Assembly (NCBI RefSeq): GCF_000247695.1 | Contig: NW_004624730.1 | Span: 31,640,926 to 31,704,925, forward strand | Direction: 5' to 3' | Origin: Heterocephalus glaber | Lineage: Eukaryota; Chordata; Mammalia; Rodentia; Bathyergidae | DNA: 64,000 nucleotides | Part shown: one piece after another, positions 23,126-34,100 of the stretch | Position numbering within the stretch: the stretch's first letter is position 1 | How the letters are laid out: every line of letters begins with the position of its first letter | Program-made: the position numbers and the translations under genes | The notes under the pieces: generated by a model | Told to the model about the DNA's origin: nothing | What the model saw: the letters and a program-made list of their open reading frames with translations, nothing else | Databases searched by the model: none

Positions 23126-24329
23126 AATAATCAAAGGCTCAGTTAAATAGGAGGAAAAAAGTTTGATTTTTTTGTGTGACCTGTTGCACAGCATGGTGAA
23201 GGCAGCTAATAGTTTAGTACTGTACATTTCAGTGTTCCTGGGAGAGTGAATCTCAAATATTCTCATCATACGAGATGACAAATGTCTGAGGTGACAGATG
23301 AGTTGGTTGTCTTGATCTATTCTTTCCACATTTTATTTAAAAATTCACAACATTATTTTGTATTCCATAAGTAGGTTAAGCTATAAATTATAGATAATAA
23401 AAAATATTAATCAATCAAGTGGTAACTAAAATACCACTGTGCTGGGAATTTAGCTCAGTGGTGCCACACCTGTCTTGCAACCACAAAGTCCTGAGTTCAA
23501 TCGCCGGTACCAGAAAAAAAAAAATACCACTAGGTTATTAAAAGGAGGAATTAATTGATTAGTATGACAGAAAAAAATCACAGTAGAGTAAGAAAAATCA
23601 TTTTTTTTAGAACAATCATTTTAAAAGTCTCATGATATAATTCTGATAACATAAAACTCCCTTACTGTCACAGCTGAGGATCACTAAACTGGACTGCACA
23701 ATGTCACTGCTGGAAGAGCTTTAGATATCCTTTTGTCATTGGCTTTCAAATTGTGTTCTTCCAAACCCTGAGCTTCCATGGTGAGACCTCAAAGATGGCT
23801 CAAGGAGATAAGAAGATCAAGCAAGAGGGGGTTTCTTCTGTGCCTCTGACTGGGGAGCTCTGCTGTTACTCATTCATTGAGCAATGTCCTGCTGAATACA
23901 TACACTTTGCCAGATTTATGGTTGTGCTAAACATACAGCAATGAGAAAACCAGATGCCCTTTCAGTAATTTTCACTTGTGTGTACTTTATTTGTTGAGGT
24001 TTTACATGAGATTTCTTTTGAAAAAATGTTCTTCTTAGATGGTGGGGGAGACTTAGATCTAATTCCTCACTTTATAGGAACTGAGTTTAGGTGAATAACA
24101 GAATTCATTTAATCAAAAACTGGCAGAACAATGATTGACCCTACTTCCTATGACACAAAGTTCAACAGTTGATCCAAGTAACATTTCACACTTTAGGAAT
24201 AGCTTCTGTGAAGAAACTGAGCCTCATGCAAGAATAGGAGAATGCCTGGCCCTTCCAAGTGCCTCATGGAACAGAGAGTCTTGTAAAATGGAATTGCCAG
24301 AAACTCAGTACATTTTTCAAAATGACTTT
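23126..24329. other. Unassigned sequence around one SINE
   Basis: Apart from the SINE at 23440-23523, nothing recognisable. Open frames at 23060-23329 (minus) and 24135-24341 (plus) have no motif. Confidence 0.4.
23440..23523 (+). mobile_element. ID-like tRNA-derived SINE
   Basis: 'tgctgggaatttagctcagt' then 'gagttcaatcgccggtacc' and an A tail with one G. Target duplication 'aaataccact' lies just before it and just after the tail (23429-23438 and 23522-23531), with some ambiguity where it merges with the A tail. Confidence 0.9.
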
Positions 24330-24660
24330 GATTGCAAGTAAGTGAAAATCCAACTCAAACAGGGTTGAACAATACATGTGAAAAATCCAGAAGTAGGTAT
24401 TATTTCAGAAGACTGATTCATATATTATAACAGGGAATATAATTGCTATCTTTTGTTCCACAGTAATGTTTCCCTACAGGTAGCTACATTTCCAGCAAGC
24501 ATTTCCATGAGGTTTCAAGAAGATCTCCAGGCAACATGTTGTCATTGGAAAAGAAAAGTCTACTTCCCAACAAAATCTTATTGGTTCTGACTGTCCTCAC
24601 TTATCCACATCCTTCTGGGCCAATGTGCCACTTGGCTTAAAGTTACCAAGGGTCACATAT
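24330..24660. mobile_element. Probable ancient interspersed repeat, family not assigned
   Basis: 'gattgcaagtaagtgaaaat' 'ccaactcaaac' and 'cttctgggccaatgtgccac' resemble a repeat also seen at 37660-38160 and partly at 28190-28420 in this window. I recognise the motif order as a common mammalian repeat but cannot name the family. Confidence 0.45.
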
Positions 24661-24666
24661 AGCTGG

Positions 24667-25081
24667 TATATTAGTCAGCTTTTAGCTGCTGGAAATACTT
24701 GACATATGTAACTTAAAGGAGAAAATGTTTATTTTGGCTCAGGATTTCAGAGGTCTCCATCTACAGTCATCTGCCTCCAAGGCAAAAGTAGTATGGCAAA
24801 GGAAAACTGCTCACCTCATAGCAGCCAGGAAGTAAGTAAACAAGGGAGAGATAGAGATAGAGGAAAAGAGCTGGGATAAGAATAGACCCTTTTAGGTAAT
24901 CTCCCAATGACCTGGCTCCCCCAGTCAGGCCCCACCTCCTAACAGCACATTCACCTAGGACCTCATTAACAGATTAATCCATTAATGAGGTTAGCACCTT
25001 CATGATCCAGTCATCCTCCCGAAACCCAACCTCTGAACATATGAGCCTTTTGGGGGACATTTTTTATCTAATCCACAACAG
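24667..25081 (-). mobile_element. MaLR-type solo LTR, minus strand
   Basis: Begins 'tattagtcagcttttagctg', continues 'tttattttggctcaggattt', 'gccccacctcctaacagcac', 'gattaatccattaatgaggt' and 'gagccttttgggggacattt', ending 'atccacaaca'. This is the complement of a complete MaLR LTR. Confidence 0.85.
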
Positions 25082-26589
25082 TTGAGAAATCCAGAGTACT
25101 TTTAGAAAAGAGAATGGAAAGAGTGGGTGGAAAGAGGAATAAACATATTTATACCTTAAACTGGCTATTCTGATGTAGTGCATCTGAACCCAAGAAAGCA
25201 TCCCAGGCAGCCAGTAAAAATTCTGAAAGATCTAAACCTTTGAAGTCTAATGAATATCTAAATATGAATCTTAAAACATTAATGATATTAGAGTTTCAGG
25301 ATAAATATTCTTTAAATTATTTATGTAGTAATATTCAAATAATCACTGTAAACAATGTAGCAATCCATGTTTTACTTAACCTAAAGTACTTTGCCCTGGT
25401 TATGTAGGAGGAGGACAGCACTGTCATACAATGACCAAAGAAATGCCTTTTGTGATCTTCCTGCCTGGTGAACGAATTAGTGCCTGGCTGAACTGCAGAG
25501 CACAGAAGTGCTGGCCTCTCCTTAGCACAACCCAAGGAAGAATGTACCCAGGAATGTTTATTCACTGTTTGGTTGATTCCGTGACAAAGTTATAATAACA
25601 ATAGTCCAAATGCAAGGTGCTTTGCATGTCTTAACACATTTATATCCTCACAATAACTTTATGAAGTATTATCCTAATTTTCAGAAGAGGAGTAGTTAAC
25701 ACAAAGAGATTAAGTAATTTTCTTTACATGCCTTTTCTAAATGTCATTTCTATTTTCATCTATCTAGTATGACTCACTCTGAATATTAAAAGTATTCCTC
25801 AACAATGCTTCTCATGAGATACATGAAGGTTTTTTTAACATTCATTATCCAAAAATACAAAAGACTAACAATAGCAACTCTTGGTCCTCACCTCAACCGT
25901 TGTGGTGGAATTGGAATTCCCATACTGCCAAGTAATAATATAAATTCACACAACCACTTTGGGAAAACCATTTAATCTAACAAGTTATTTAGCATTTTAT
26001 GAATCAACTGGTAGATTACTTTCATTATTTGGGTTTTTACTTATTTGGCTTTTGGGTTATATCTGATTTTGAATGGCTCCTTTGAGGTATCAGATTTATT
26101 CCTGCTGCCACCCAGAAAACTGGGCCTGCAACCCTCTTCCTGTTCACACAATTAACATTCCCTTGATTGAACTTTTTCCCAATCCTCCCAGTTCTCCTCT
26201 CACAGCTCTTGTCTTATGTTCTTCCCTAAGCTCCTCCAAATCCATCATTCAGCATCACTATGATCACTGCTTTCCTTCTTAGGGATAACTTGTCCTCTCC
26301 TTTCAGTAGACTGGCTACAGTCATTCTGAGTTAACATTTCTCCTGTGCCCCTGCCTTGCCACAACTATCCACAGGCAGTGTTTCTCTAGAATCAATCCAC
26401 CACATGTTTTCAGATCCCTCTTCTCAGAACTTAGATGCTGGAAAGCCAACTAAGTCTTTTAGTAATTTCTTAGTAATATCCCTCCATGAACAGGAGACAT
26501 GTGCCAGCTCTACCAGTATGTGAGACTTGGATATGGTAGTCCATAATTTTGGATCTAGCATAATCTATGGCCAACATAATCTACCAAAA
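25082..26589. other. Unassigned sequence with a MIR remnant
   Basis: Mostly unrecognised. 26060-26480 is pyrimidine-rich and could be decayed L2, but this is not supportable. A MIR remnant at 25615-25745 is listed separately. A 76-codon minus-strand frame at 25335-25565 shows no motif. Confidence 0.4.
25615..25745 (-). mobile_element. MIR SINE remnant, minus strand
   Basis: 'atatcctcacaataacttta' then 'tgaagtattatcctaatttt' 'cagaagaggagtag' and 'agagattaagtaattt' follow the complement of the MIR core. Confidence 0.7.
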
Positions 26590-26756
26590 GGGGTTTTTTT
26601 TGTATTAAATTCTTTTATGCTGGGGATCTTCCCCAAAGAATTAAAAGAATCATACCACAGTGATATATGTGCACCCATGCTCATAGCAGCGCAGTTTGTA
26701 ATAGCTAAAGCTTGGAAACAGCCCAAATGCCCATCAACTGGAGACTGGATAAAAGT
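26590..26756 (-). mobile_element. Short L1 with inverted 5' segment (twin-priming product)
   Basis: 26590-26617 holds a T run and 'attaaattctttta', the reverse complement of the L1 3' terminus plus poly-A. Directly joined at 26618 is plus-strand L1 ORF2-end sequence ('tgctggggatcttccccaaa' to 'actggagactggataaa'). A 3' end in one orientation joined to an inverted upstream segment is the classic outcome of twin priming during L1 insertion. About 165 bp. A clear target duplication is not visible; 'aaaag' lies at both edges. Confidence 0.65.
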
Positions 26757-27166
26757 TTTAATTGTATTAAACAACACAGTTTCTTATCACAATCATATAT
26801 GTCAACGTTTTATACTTTCTCAAAATACACAAAAATGTATCTTAAATATTGTCTATAAATAAAATTGCTTGGTGCTATTTTTAAATTTGACTCTGTCACA
26901 CAAATATCAAAGAAAATTAAGCAAGAAAAAAACAGGGTTTTAAAGGAGCAGACTGAAAAAGTATAGTAATTTTCTATTTAGCAGAAGAAAAGAAATAAAT
27001 TAAAAGCCTTATAAAGTAGGTAATGATGCCATCAAGCTATTTACTTCTTGAACATGTTTGTAACACTTGGAGCAAAACAGAAAAAAAGCAAGAATATTTA
27101 AGATGATACTGTGAAGTACCACTTCTACTTAATAATTAAGATTATAAGTGCATAGGAAAAAGAACT
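26757..27166. other. Unassigned AT-rich sequence
   Basis: No recognisable gene or repeat. Confidence 0.4.
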
Positions 27167-27184
27167 TTTAAAAAAAAAACCTGT

Positions 27185-27718
27185 AACAGTTTGTAATACC
27201 TAAAGCTTGGAAACACCCCAAGTGCCCATCAACTGGAAATTGGATAAAGAAGATGTGGGGGTTTTTAATAAAATGGAGTAGTACTCAGCCATAAAGAATG
27301 AGAAACTACAGACATTTATAGCTAAATGGATGCATATTGAGGCTATACTCTTAAGTGAAATAAATAGGACACACATGTGTAAATACCAAATAGTTTCTCT
27401 AGTGTGAGAAACTGAAAGTGTAAATAAGGATTAAAATGATTAAAATGAATAACTGATAATTTGACATAGGAAAAGGTCCAAAGGTGTAAGGGTGGTGAGA
27501 GGGGAAGGGGAAAGGAAAGAAAGGAAAGGAAAAATTATGCAAAAAGGAAAAATGGAAACAAAAGCTATGTAAATAGGGAAGGGTGGAGGGAGTGAAGGGT
27601 GCACAGGTAATGGGGAAAATAATAAGAACCAAGATACATCATGTATAGGTACAAGCACCCAATGATAAATGTAAATGTATTGTATACCTAAAATGTACCA
27701 ATAAAAGAATTTTAAAAA
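27185..27718 (+). mobile_element. L1 3' end, plus strand
   Basis: Starts in ORF2-end sequence ('cagtttgtaatacctaaagc'), passes 'ccataaagaatgagaaacta' and the purine-rich 3' UTR, and ends 'accaataaaagaattttaaa' plus a short A tail. The flanks share 'aaaaaaaaacctg' (about 27171-27184 and 27714-27727), a probable target duplication. Close relative of the L1 at 611-1713. Confidence 0.92.
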
Positions 27719-27727
27719 AAAACCTGC

Positions 27728-29240
27728 AGAAGAACACACAAAAGTCAAAAGTCCTAACTCTTCTTAATGGACTCCTTCTGCCACAATCCCTGTGTGTTTT
27801 GACATAAGAAAGAGAACACGTGCATGAAACCCACCTTTATATGCACAAGACCCAGAATTTTAAAAGAGATTTTACTCTTCTGTAGACCCCACAAAATTTG
27901 GGTCATTTTTCTTCTATTTCTAGAGCAGAGATAATTTTCTTTCCAACTGTTATTTTTCTTAGTGTGCATCACTGTATAATTCTCAGCCTTCTAGAATGTA
28001 ATAGTTGCTCTTGATATATGTGTATATTATATACATATATACAATTATGTTTTATATATGAATATATATAAAACAAATATTGGTTCATACATTTTGGTTA
28101 TGGGATAATTCAGTTTAACATATGCAAGGAAAAAAAAAGGTTTGGAGGAATGGAGTGGAAAACTGATTTTCTCACAAGACTCAACAGGTCAGGGATACCT
28201 TCCCAACAAAAGCAGATCAGCTTTAGAGAATGACTGTATTTTGTCACTCAATCTGTCTTCATGGCTCTCTCCATTCTTTGGCATTCCTTCTCTCTGTATC
28301 TATTGGCTTCATTCTTTCCTGCTATGCTTCTTCCCAGCAGCAGGAGAAGGAAAGGAGCAGCTACAGACAACTTCAGGTTTATATCATTCCAGTCAATTGC
28401 ACTCTGATAAAAGAGAATCTTCTCTTTCTTCTAGTGTCTGAATTTATAAACCTAAGACAGTCTGATGCATTCTAGCACTCTCATTTGGCAGAGGACATTT
28501 GGTGAAGCACTTGATGGCATGACCTAAAGAAGTGGGCAAGAATGATGGTCAGATAAAATGATAGGCGCCCTGATCACCAGTGTGGCAGATGCTTTTGGTA
28601 TCCATTCTATATCCTCTTGATCTGCCTCTGAGTCCACCTACTGCTGTAGTCAGTGGTTTCTCACACACTAGCAGCTTCCCAACTAAAGTTCTTGACTGTC
28701 CCCATTTCTCTGTCTGAAGGCCTTCTCCATATCATGGAAACTGGAGCCACCACAGGCAGACAACACAAATGCAGGTGGACCTCCTGGGGTAAAACCACAC
28801 TTCCTCTGTCAAGGGTGGGACACGATAGGTTATACCCCATCATCCCCATTGCCCAATGGGACAATTGTCAGGCATGTTCAGTATGGTTTCTCAGAAAGTT
28901 CCCATGTTGACTTCTGGAGGCTACAGTGATAGTTGGCTAATGAATACACCTTTGATTAGTTCTTTTTTTCCCTACTGTCTGCCTTATGTCTCAGCTTGCA
29001 TCCCAAATAATCCAGCTCCACTCAAGTCCTGTATCAAGAGCACCTTTGGGGAGAACCCAAAGAAAATCAGCTTGTCTATTCAATTTGCCAAAAAATAATT
29101 GCATTAGACACTGTAAATATAACAATAAATAAGAAAGGTGTGGTCTCTCTGGGAGAGGACTGCAAATAAATTTAACCTCTAATTATAGTTGCCACCATGT
29201 TATTCTCATGTGTTTATCTTTTTGGTTTGTTTGCTTTGTT
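27728..29240. other. Unassigned sequence (1.5 kb)
   Basis: An AT-dinucleotide-rich stretch lies at 28015-28075. 28190-28420 weakly resembles the unnamed repeat at 24330 and 37660. 28560-29090 contains open frames on both strands without motifs and could be decayed LTR sequence. No gene is supported. Confidence 0.4.
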
Positions 29241-29340
29241 TTGTCTTTGTAATTTTATTTTTATTGGTACACGTTTGCAGTACATAGTGATTACATTCCT
29301 CATGGGGAGTTGTTACACATCTTGACTCTTTTTTTCACCC
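29241..29340 (-). mobile_element. Short L1 3' UTR fragment, minus strand
   Basis: 'ttattggtacacgtttgcag' followed by 'tacatagtgattacattcct' is the antisense terminus of the older L1 subfamily also seen at 58115-58725 and 50955-51770. About 100 bp. Confidence 0.75.
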
Positions 29341-29390
29341 TCCTTCAATCTCATGTGTTTATCTTGATACCAATTAAAATAAGGAGAATG

Positions 29391-29530
29391 TGAGCCAAGT
29401 ATGGGAGTCCACACCTGTAATCCCAGCACTTGGGAAGCAGGTGCCAGAGGATAGCTGGGCCAGCATGGGCTACATAGTGAGTTCACGGACAGCCTGAACA
29501 ACATGGGAAGACTGTCTCAAAAAAAAAAGA
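29391..29530 (+). mobile_element. B1-type (7SL-derived) SINE
   Basis: 'cacacctgtaatcccagcac' is the B1/Alu left-arm core. It is followed by 'gggctacatagtgagttcac' and an A tail after 'gactgtctc'. About 140 bp, a rodent B1 monomer and the best B1 copy in the window. Confidence 0.9.
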
Positions 29531-31258
29531 GGGGTGTGATTATATAAGTTTGCCCCACTCATTGATATAGATATTGACTACAAAGGAAATGTTTAGAAAC
29601 ATTTAATTAATTTATTCATGTTTACCCTTGGCATGTGTTATACAATTAGATCTTAAATTCCACTCAAAAAATTTTTCCCAGTTCCAAGAATGAATCAGAT
29701 TTAGGAGGCTCAGCCTGTCTGTTAGCCCATTTTCCTTGCATCTAATTTGTTGCCCACCTACAGGCTCAATTTTCACTTTAAATTCCAACACTAATCTTAA
29801 TCTTCAGTAACAGAAACTTAAATAGTTCTTGCCTGGAACTTTGGGGCTTAACATGAAGTTACTTCTAAATTCAAGTGTCAAGGCTGAGAGCAAAACTGGG
29901 TTCGATAGTGCTAAGCAGGGAAGAGAGCACCCACATTCCAGAAGTCTTAGTAAGTGTCCTGATGTTCACTATGCTGGGTCCAGCTTAGGTCAAGGACAAT
30001 GCTCTGATAGGTTCAAGTCACTCAGGGCTCATTGTAGGAGCTGGGTAAAATCAACCCCATGATTACCATTGACTGGCCCCCAAAGGAGATCTGTGGTAGG
30101 AAAAAAGGAATGGAGTCTGGGCAGCACAGACACGTGTCCACTATACATGCATCACAGCTCCATAGGTCTGTATTTTCCACATTGATTCTTTTTCCTTAGT
30201 CCTTATCTTAGCTGCATTCCTTCTTACCCATGGTAATTAGCATTAGGTCTTGCCTTTTTCTTTCCAAACTCCTGCTAGGAATCTGGAAGCCAACTGTCTG
30301 GGTTCTGACCATCAAACATTACTTGATTTCCTCTTACCATGCCTTGCATATCTCCTGGAATGCCTCTTGGAACCCTGATGCTTCCTTTTTCTTTGCCACA
30401 CTGTTTTCCCTACCCTAAATTATTTGTCAGATTGACACCACTCAGCCCCTGTTGAGAGGTCTGTGCATGGCTTCAGCTCCACCATCTCCTCAAGTTCACC
30501 TGCCAGACTTTGTCAGGTGCTGTTGGGCCAGACCAAAGAATGTTTAAACTCTTTTAAAAAATCTTCAAAATCATACATTTAGAAAGACAAGAAAGCCTAA
30601 TAAAAAGATCAATAAAGTTATTCAAATTAATTTACAGATGTTATTTTGAAAAATGCTGATTTAAATTCTTTTCTGGGAGGAGCAATTAGAATTATAGTCC
30701 TTTAAGAGACGAAATTTATTTATTGGTGACATTTTAAGCTAAGTATTTTCAAATAAAGTTGTGTAAGGTGATGAAACTAGAATACCACTGAATAAACTTT
30801 GAAGTTCCTTCTAAATAGGAGATTTAAAATAGCTTTAAAGAATTTGCTCATGGCTCATCTGTTTATTTAATTCCATACTTCTAAAGTGTTTGAGAACAGC
30901 TTGTTCTTTTGTTACCATCTTAAACATCTTCTCTGTAGACTCATTTATAACATTAAGCTGCTTTAAAATTCTTTCAGCCCTTCAGCCCTTTTTAAATGGT
31001 TCAAAACCAAATTTCACTCCATGTCCCATTTTGTTATTGTACATTATTAGTTGGCCAAAGCCAGAATTATTAACACTGTAGAGTACCAATAACTAGCCCT
31101 TGGAATCTGAATTATGTGAGGGACTAGCTGATGGATACTAAGCAGATTCCCTGTCCTGAAGATTGTGTCTCCCTATCAAGGTAAGTAGTCATTGCTAAAA
31201 TGTTCTTCTCTTACATCTTTTATTAAGAGAAACAAGAAAGGGAAAAATTAGAATTAAT
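29531..31258. other. Unassigned intergenic sequence (1.7 kb)
   Basis: Nothing recognisable as gene or repeat. Short open frames at 29829-30062 and 30230-30418 have no motif. Confidence 0.45.
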
Positions 31259-31350
31259 GGACTGTGATATAGCTCAGTGGTAGAGTTCATGCTTCATATC
31301 TAGGGGGCCCTGGGTTAATTCCTAGCACCAAAAATCAAACAAAACAAAAG
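31259..31350 (+). mobile_element. Classic ID-type SINE (older variant)
   Basis: 'actgtgatatagctcagtgg' 'tagagttcatgctt' and 'ccctgggttaattcctagca' follow the classical rodent ID (BC1-like, tRNA-Ala) consensus with 'tagagt' after the A box. The common SINE of this window has 'ttcc' there. A-rich tail with C interruptions. The flanks share 'gaaaaatta'. Confidence 0.8.
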
Positions 31351-31671
31351 AAAAATTAAAGATAATACACTATAGTAATTGGCTCTTTCAAAATAGTGTG
31401 ATCCTTCTCTTTCAGGTTCTCCATGTTACTCACAGGTAAGGGATATGCTAATTAAAATAATTCAGGGTTTGTGGTTGCACATTATCCAGTATGTTTCTTT
31501 TTAAAGGGATATATCTGTAACAAGAACAAATATTGCCTTTTCCATAAAAAAGGAAAATAAAATAGAATTTTAGATCTCAAAAAGATGTTGAAGATCTTCA
31601 AATGCAATTTAGATCTGAAATATATTCAAGGGTATGTCTAAAAGATAAAAGATTTAATAATTTCACTGTTG

Positions 31672-31672
<1 letters not shown>

Positions 31673-31719
<47 letters not shown>
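31673..31719. repeat. (GATA)n microsatellite
   Basis: About 12 GATA units abutting the 5' end of the next SINE. Confidence 0.96.
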
Positions 31720-31811
31720 GCCAGGGATTTAGCTCAGTGGTTCCGGTGGCTGCCCCACAAGCGCAAGGTCCTGAGTTCAATCCCCAGTACCAAAAATAAA
31801 CAAAACAAAAA
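31720..31811 (+). mobile_element. ID-like tRNA-derived SINE
   Basis: 'ccagggatttagctcagtgg' with B box 'gagttcaatcccc' and an A/C-rich tail. The GATA microsatellite is on its 5' side rather than in the tail, and the first few bases of the SINE are missing. Confidence 0.9.
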
Positions 31812-31993
31812 ATATATCGATAGCCCCTTCATTGTTCTTTTGCTCAACTTTAGAGATTCCAGTCCTTCACTTATTTGGGAAAAAATTGAAGGGCCATCCA
31901 TAGATTGCTATGAATTTGAGGAATTATTTTCTAAAACTGTTGTAAAGGAGAGAAAGAAACCTATTTCTGACACCACCTCAAAGGCCAAACAAG

Positions 31994-32190
31994 TGACACT
32001 CAGCCCCCCATCCTCACCATGATCCTTACTTTCTTCCTGATGACCCCTGAAAAGGGGAGCAAAGGGTGAGAAGGGCCAAGGAAGTGTTACACACTGGGCA
32101 GAAGTTCTGTTGGAGAAGATATCAAGGGTGTAGAGATCTTCCAGAAAAGGGAAGGCCCGCTGTAGAAGAAAGGGGAACAGTCCCTGGAAG
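31994..32190 (+). other. Extra segment inside the formin retrocopy
   Basis: The parental reading should run from '..aaggccaaacaag' (to 31993) straight to 'gttgtcaagttattaagc' (from 32192). About 197 bp of unrelated sequence lies between, starting 'tgacactcag' and ending 'ccctggaagg', with stops in frame. It has no poly-A tail or target duplication, so it looks like an extra or cryptic exon, or retained intron, captured in the retrotransposed transcript rather than a later mobile insertion. This is inference. Confidence 0.55.
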
Positions 32191-32221
32191 GGTTGTCAAG
32201 TTATTAAGCAACAAAAGATCA

Positions 32222-32239
32222 CAAGCGGTTGTAATATTA
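32222..32239. repeat. 18-bp target-site duplication, left copy
   Basis: 'caagcggttgtaatatta' matches 33030-33047 exactly and brackets the L1 insertion in the formin retrocopy. Confidence 0.97.
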
Positions 32240-33029
32240 TTTTTTTAATTAAATTCTTTTGTTGGTACATTGTAGGTATACAACACAATTATATTTCTCA
32301 TTGGGAATTGTACCTTTACATAATGCATCTTGGTTCTTATTTTTGCCCCATTCCTAGCCCTCCACGCCCTCCACCCTTTCCTATTTACAAAGATTTTATT
32401 TCCATTTTTTCCATTTCTCATCATTTTTCCTTTCCCTTCTTTCCTTTCCCCTGCCCGTCCCACTACCCCTACCCCTTTGGACCTTTTCTTCCTATTTTAC
32501 ATTATTGATTATTCATTCTAATCATTGGTACATTTTTAGGTATACAATATAATGACATTCATCATTGGAAATTTGCACCTTTACATAGTCTCTCTTGGTT
32601 CTTATTTTTCACCCTTCTCCAGCCCTCCCTTCAACCCCTCCATTCCTCCCTATTTACAAAGATTTTGTTCCTATTTTTCCATTTTCTCATATTAATCCCA
32701 TTCTCTTCTATCCTTTCCCCTAGCCCTCCCACTTCCTTCCCCTTTGCCCCTTTATTCCTATTTCACATTACCTATTATACATTTAGTCCTTATTTACACT
32801 TTCAGTTTCTCACACCAGAGAAACTACTTGGAATTTATTCATGTGTGTCCTATTTATTTCACTTAAGAGTATTGCCTCAATGTGCATCCACTTAGCTATA
32901 AATGTCTCTAATTTCTCATTTTTTATGGCTGAGTAGTACTCCATTTTATTTAAAAACCACATTTTCTTTATCCAGTCTCCAGTTGATGGGCATTTGGGCT
33001 GTTTCAAAGTTTTAGCTATTACAAACTGT
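32240..33029 (-). mobile_element. L1 inserted in the formin retrocopy, minus strand
   Basis: Reversed L1 3' end. It starts with a T run (poly-A complement) and has two tandem copies of the 3' UTR unit ('ttggtacatt..aggtatacaa' at about 32262 and again at about 32525, period near 263 bp). It then runs back into ORF2-end sequence ('tggctgagtagtactccatt', 'ccagttgatgggcatttggg') and stops at 'ttacaaactgt'. Perfect 18-bp target duplications flank it, so this is one event younger than the retrocopy. Confidence 0.95.
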
Positions 33030-33047
33030 CAAGCGGTTGTAATATTA
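33030..33047. repeat. 18-bp target-site duplication, right copy
   Basis: Exact repeat of 32222-32239. After it the formin reading resumes (SSLHLDMKD). Confidence 0.97.
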
Positions 33048-33284
33048 ATGTCTAGTCTTCATTTAGATATGAAAGACATACAAAATGCTGTTATGAACTT
33101 GGACAATTCTGTGGTTGACCTGGAGACTCTTCAAGCTCTCTATGAGAATAGAGCACAGTCAGATGAACTGGAAAAAATTGAAAAGCATGGACAATCCTCC
33201 AAAGACAAGGAAAGTGCCAAGTCTCTGGACAAACCTGAACAGTTCCTTTATGAACTGTCACTAATCCCCAACTTTTCAGAGTGA

Positions 33285-33623
<339 letters not shown>

Positions 33624-33626
33624 TAA

Positions 33627-34097
<471 letters not shown>

Positions 34098-34100
34098 TGA

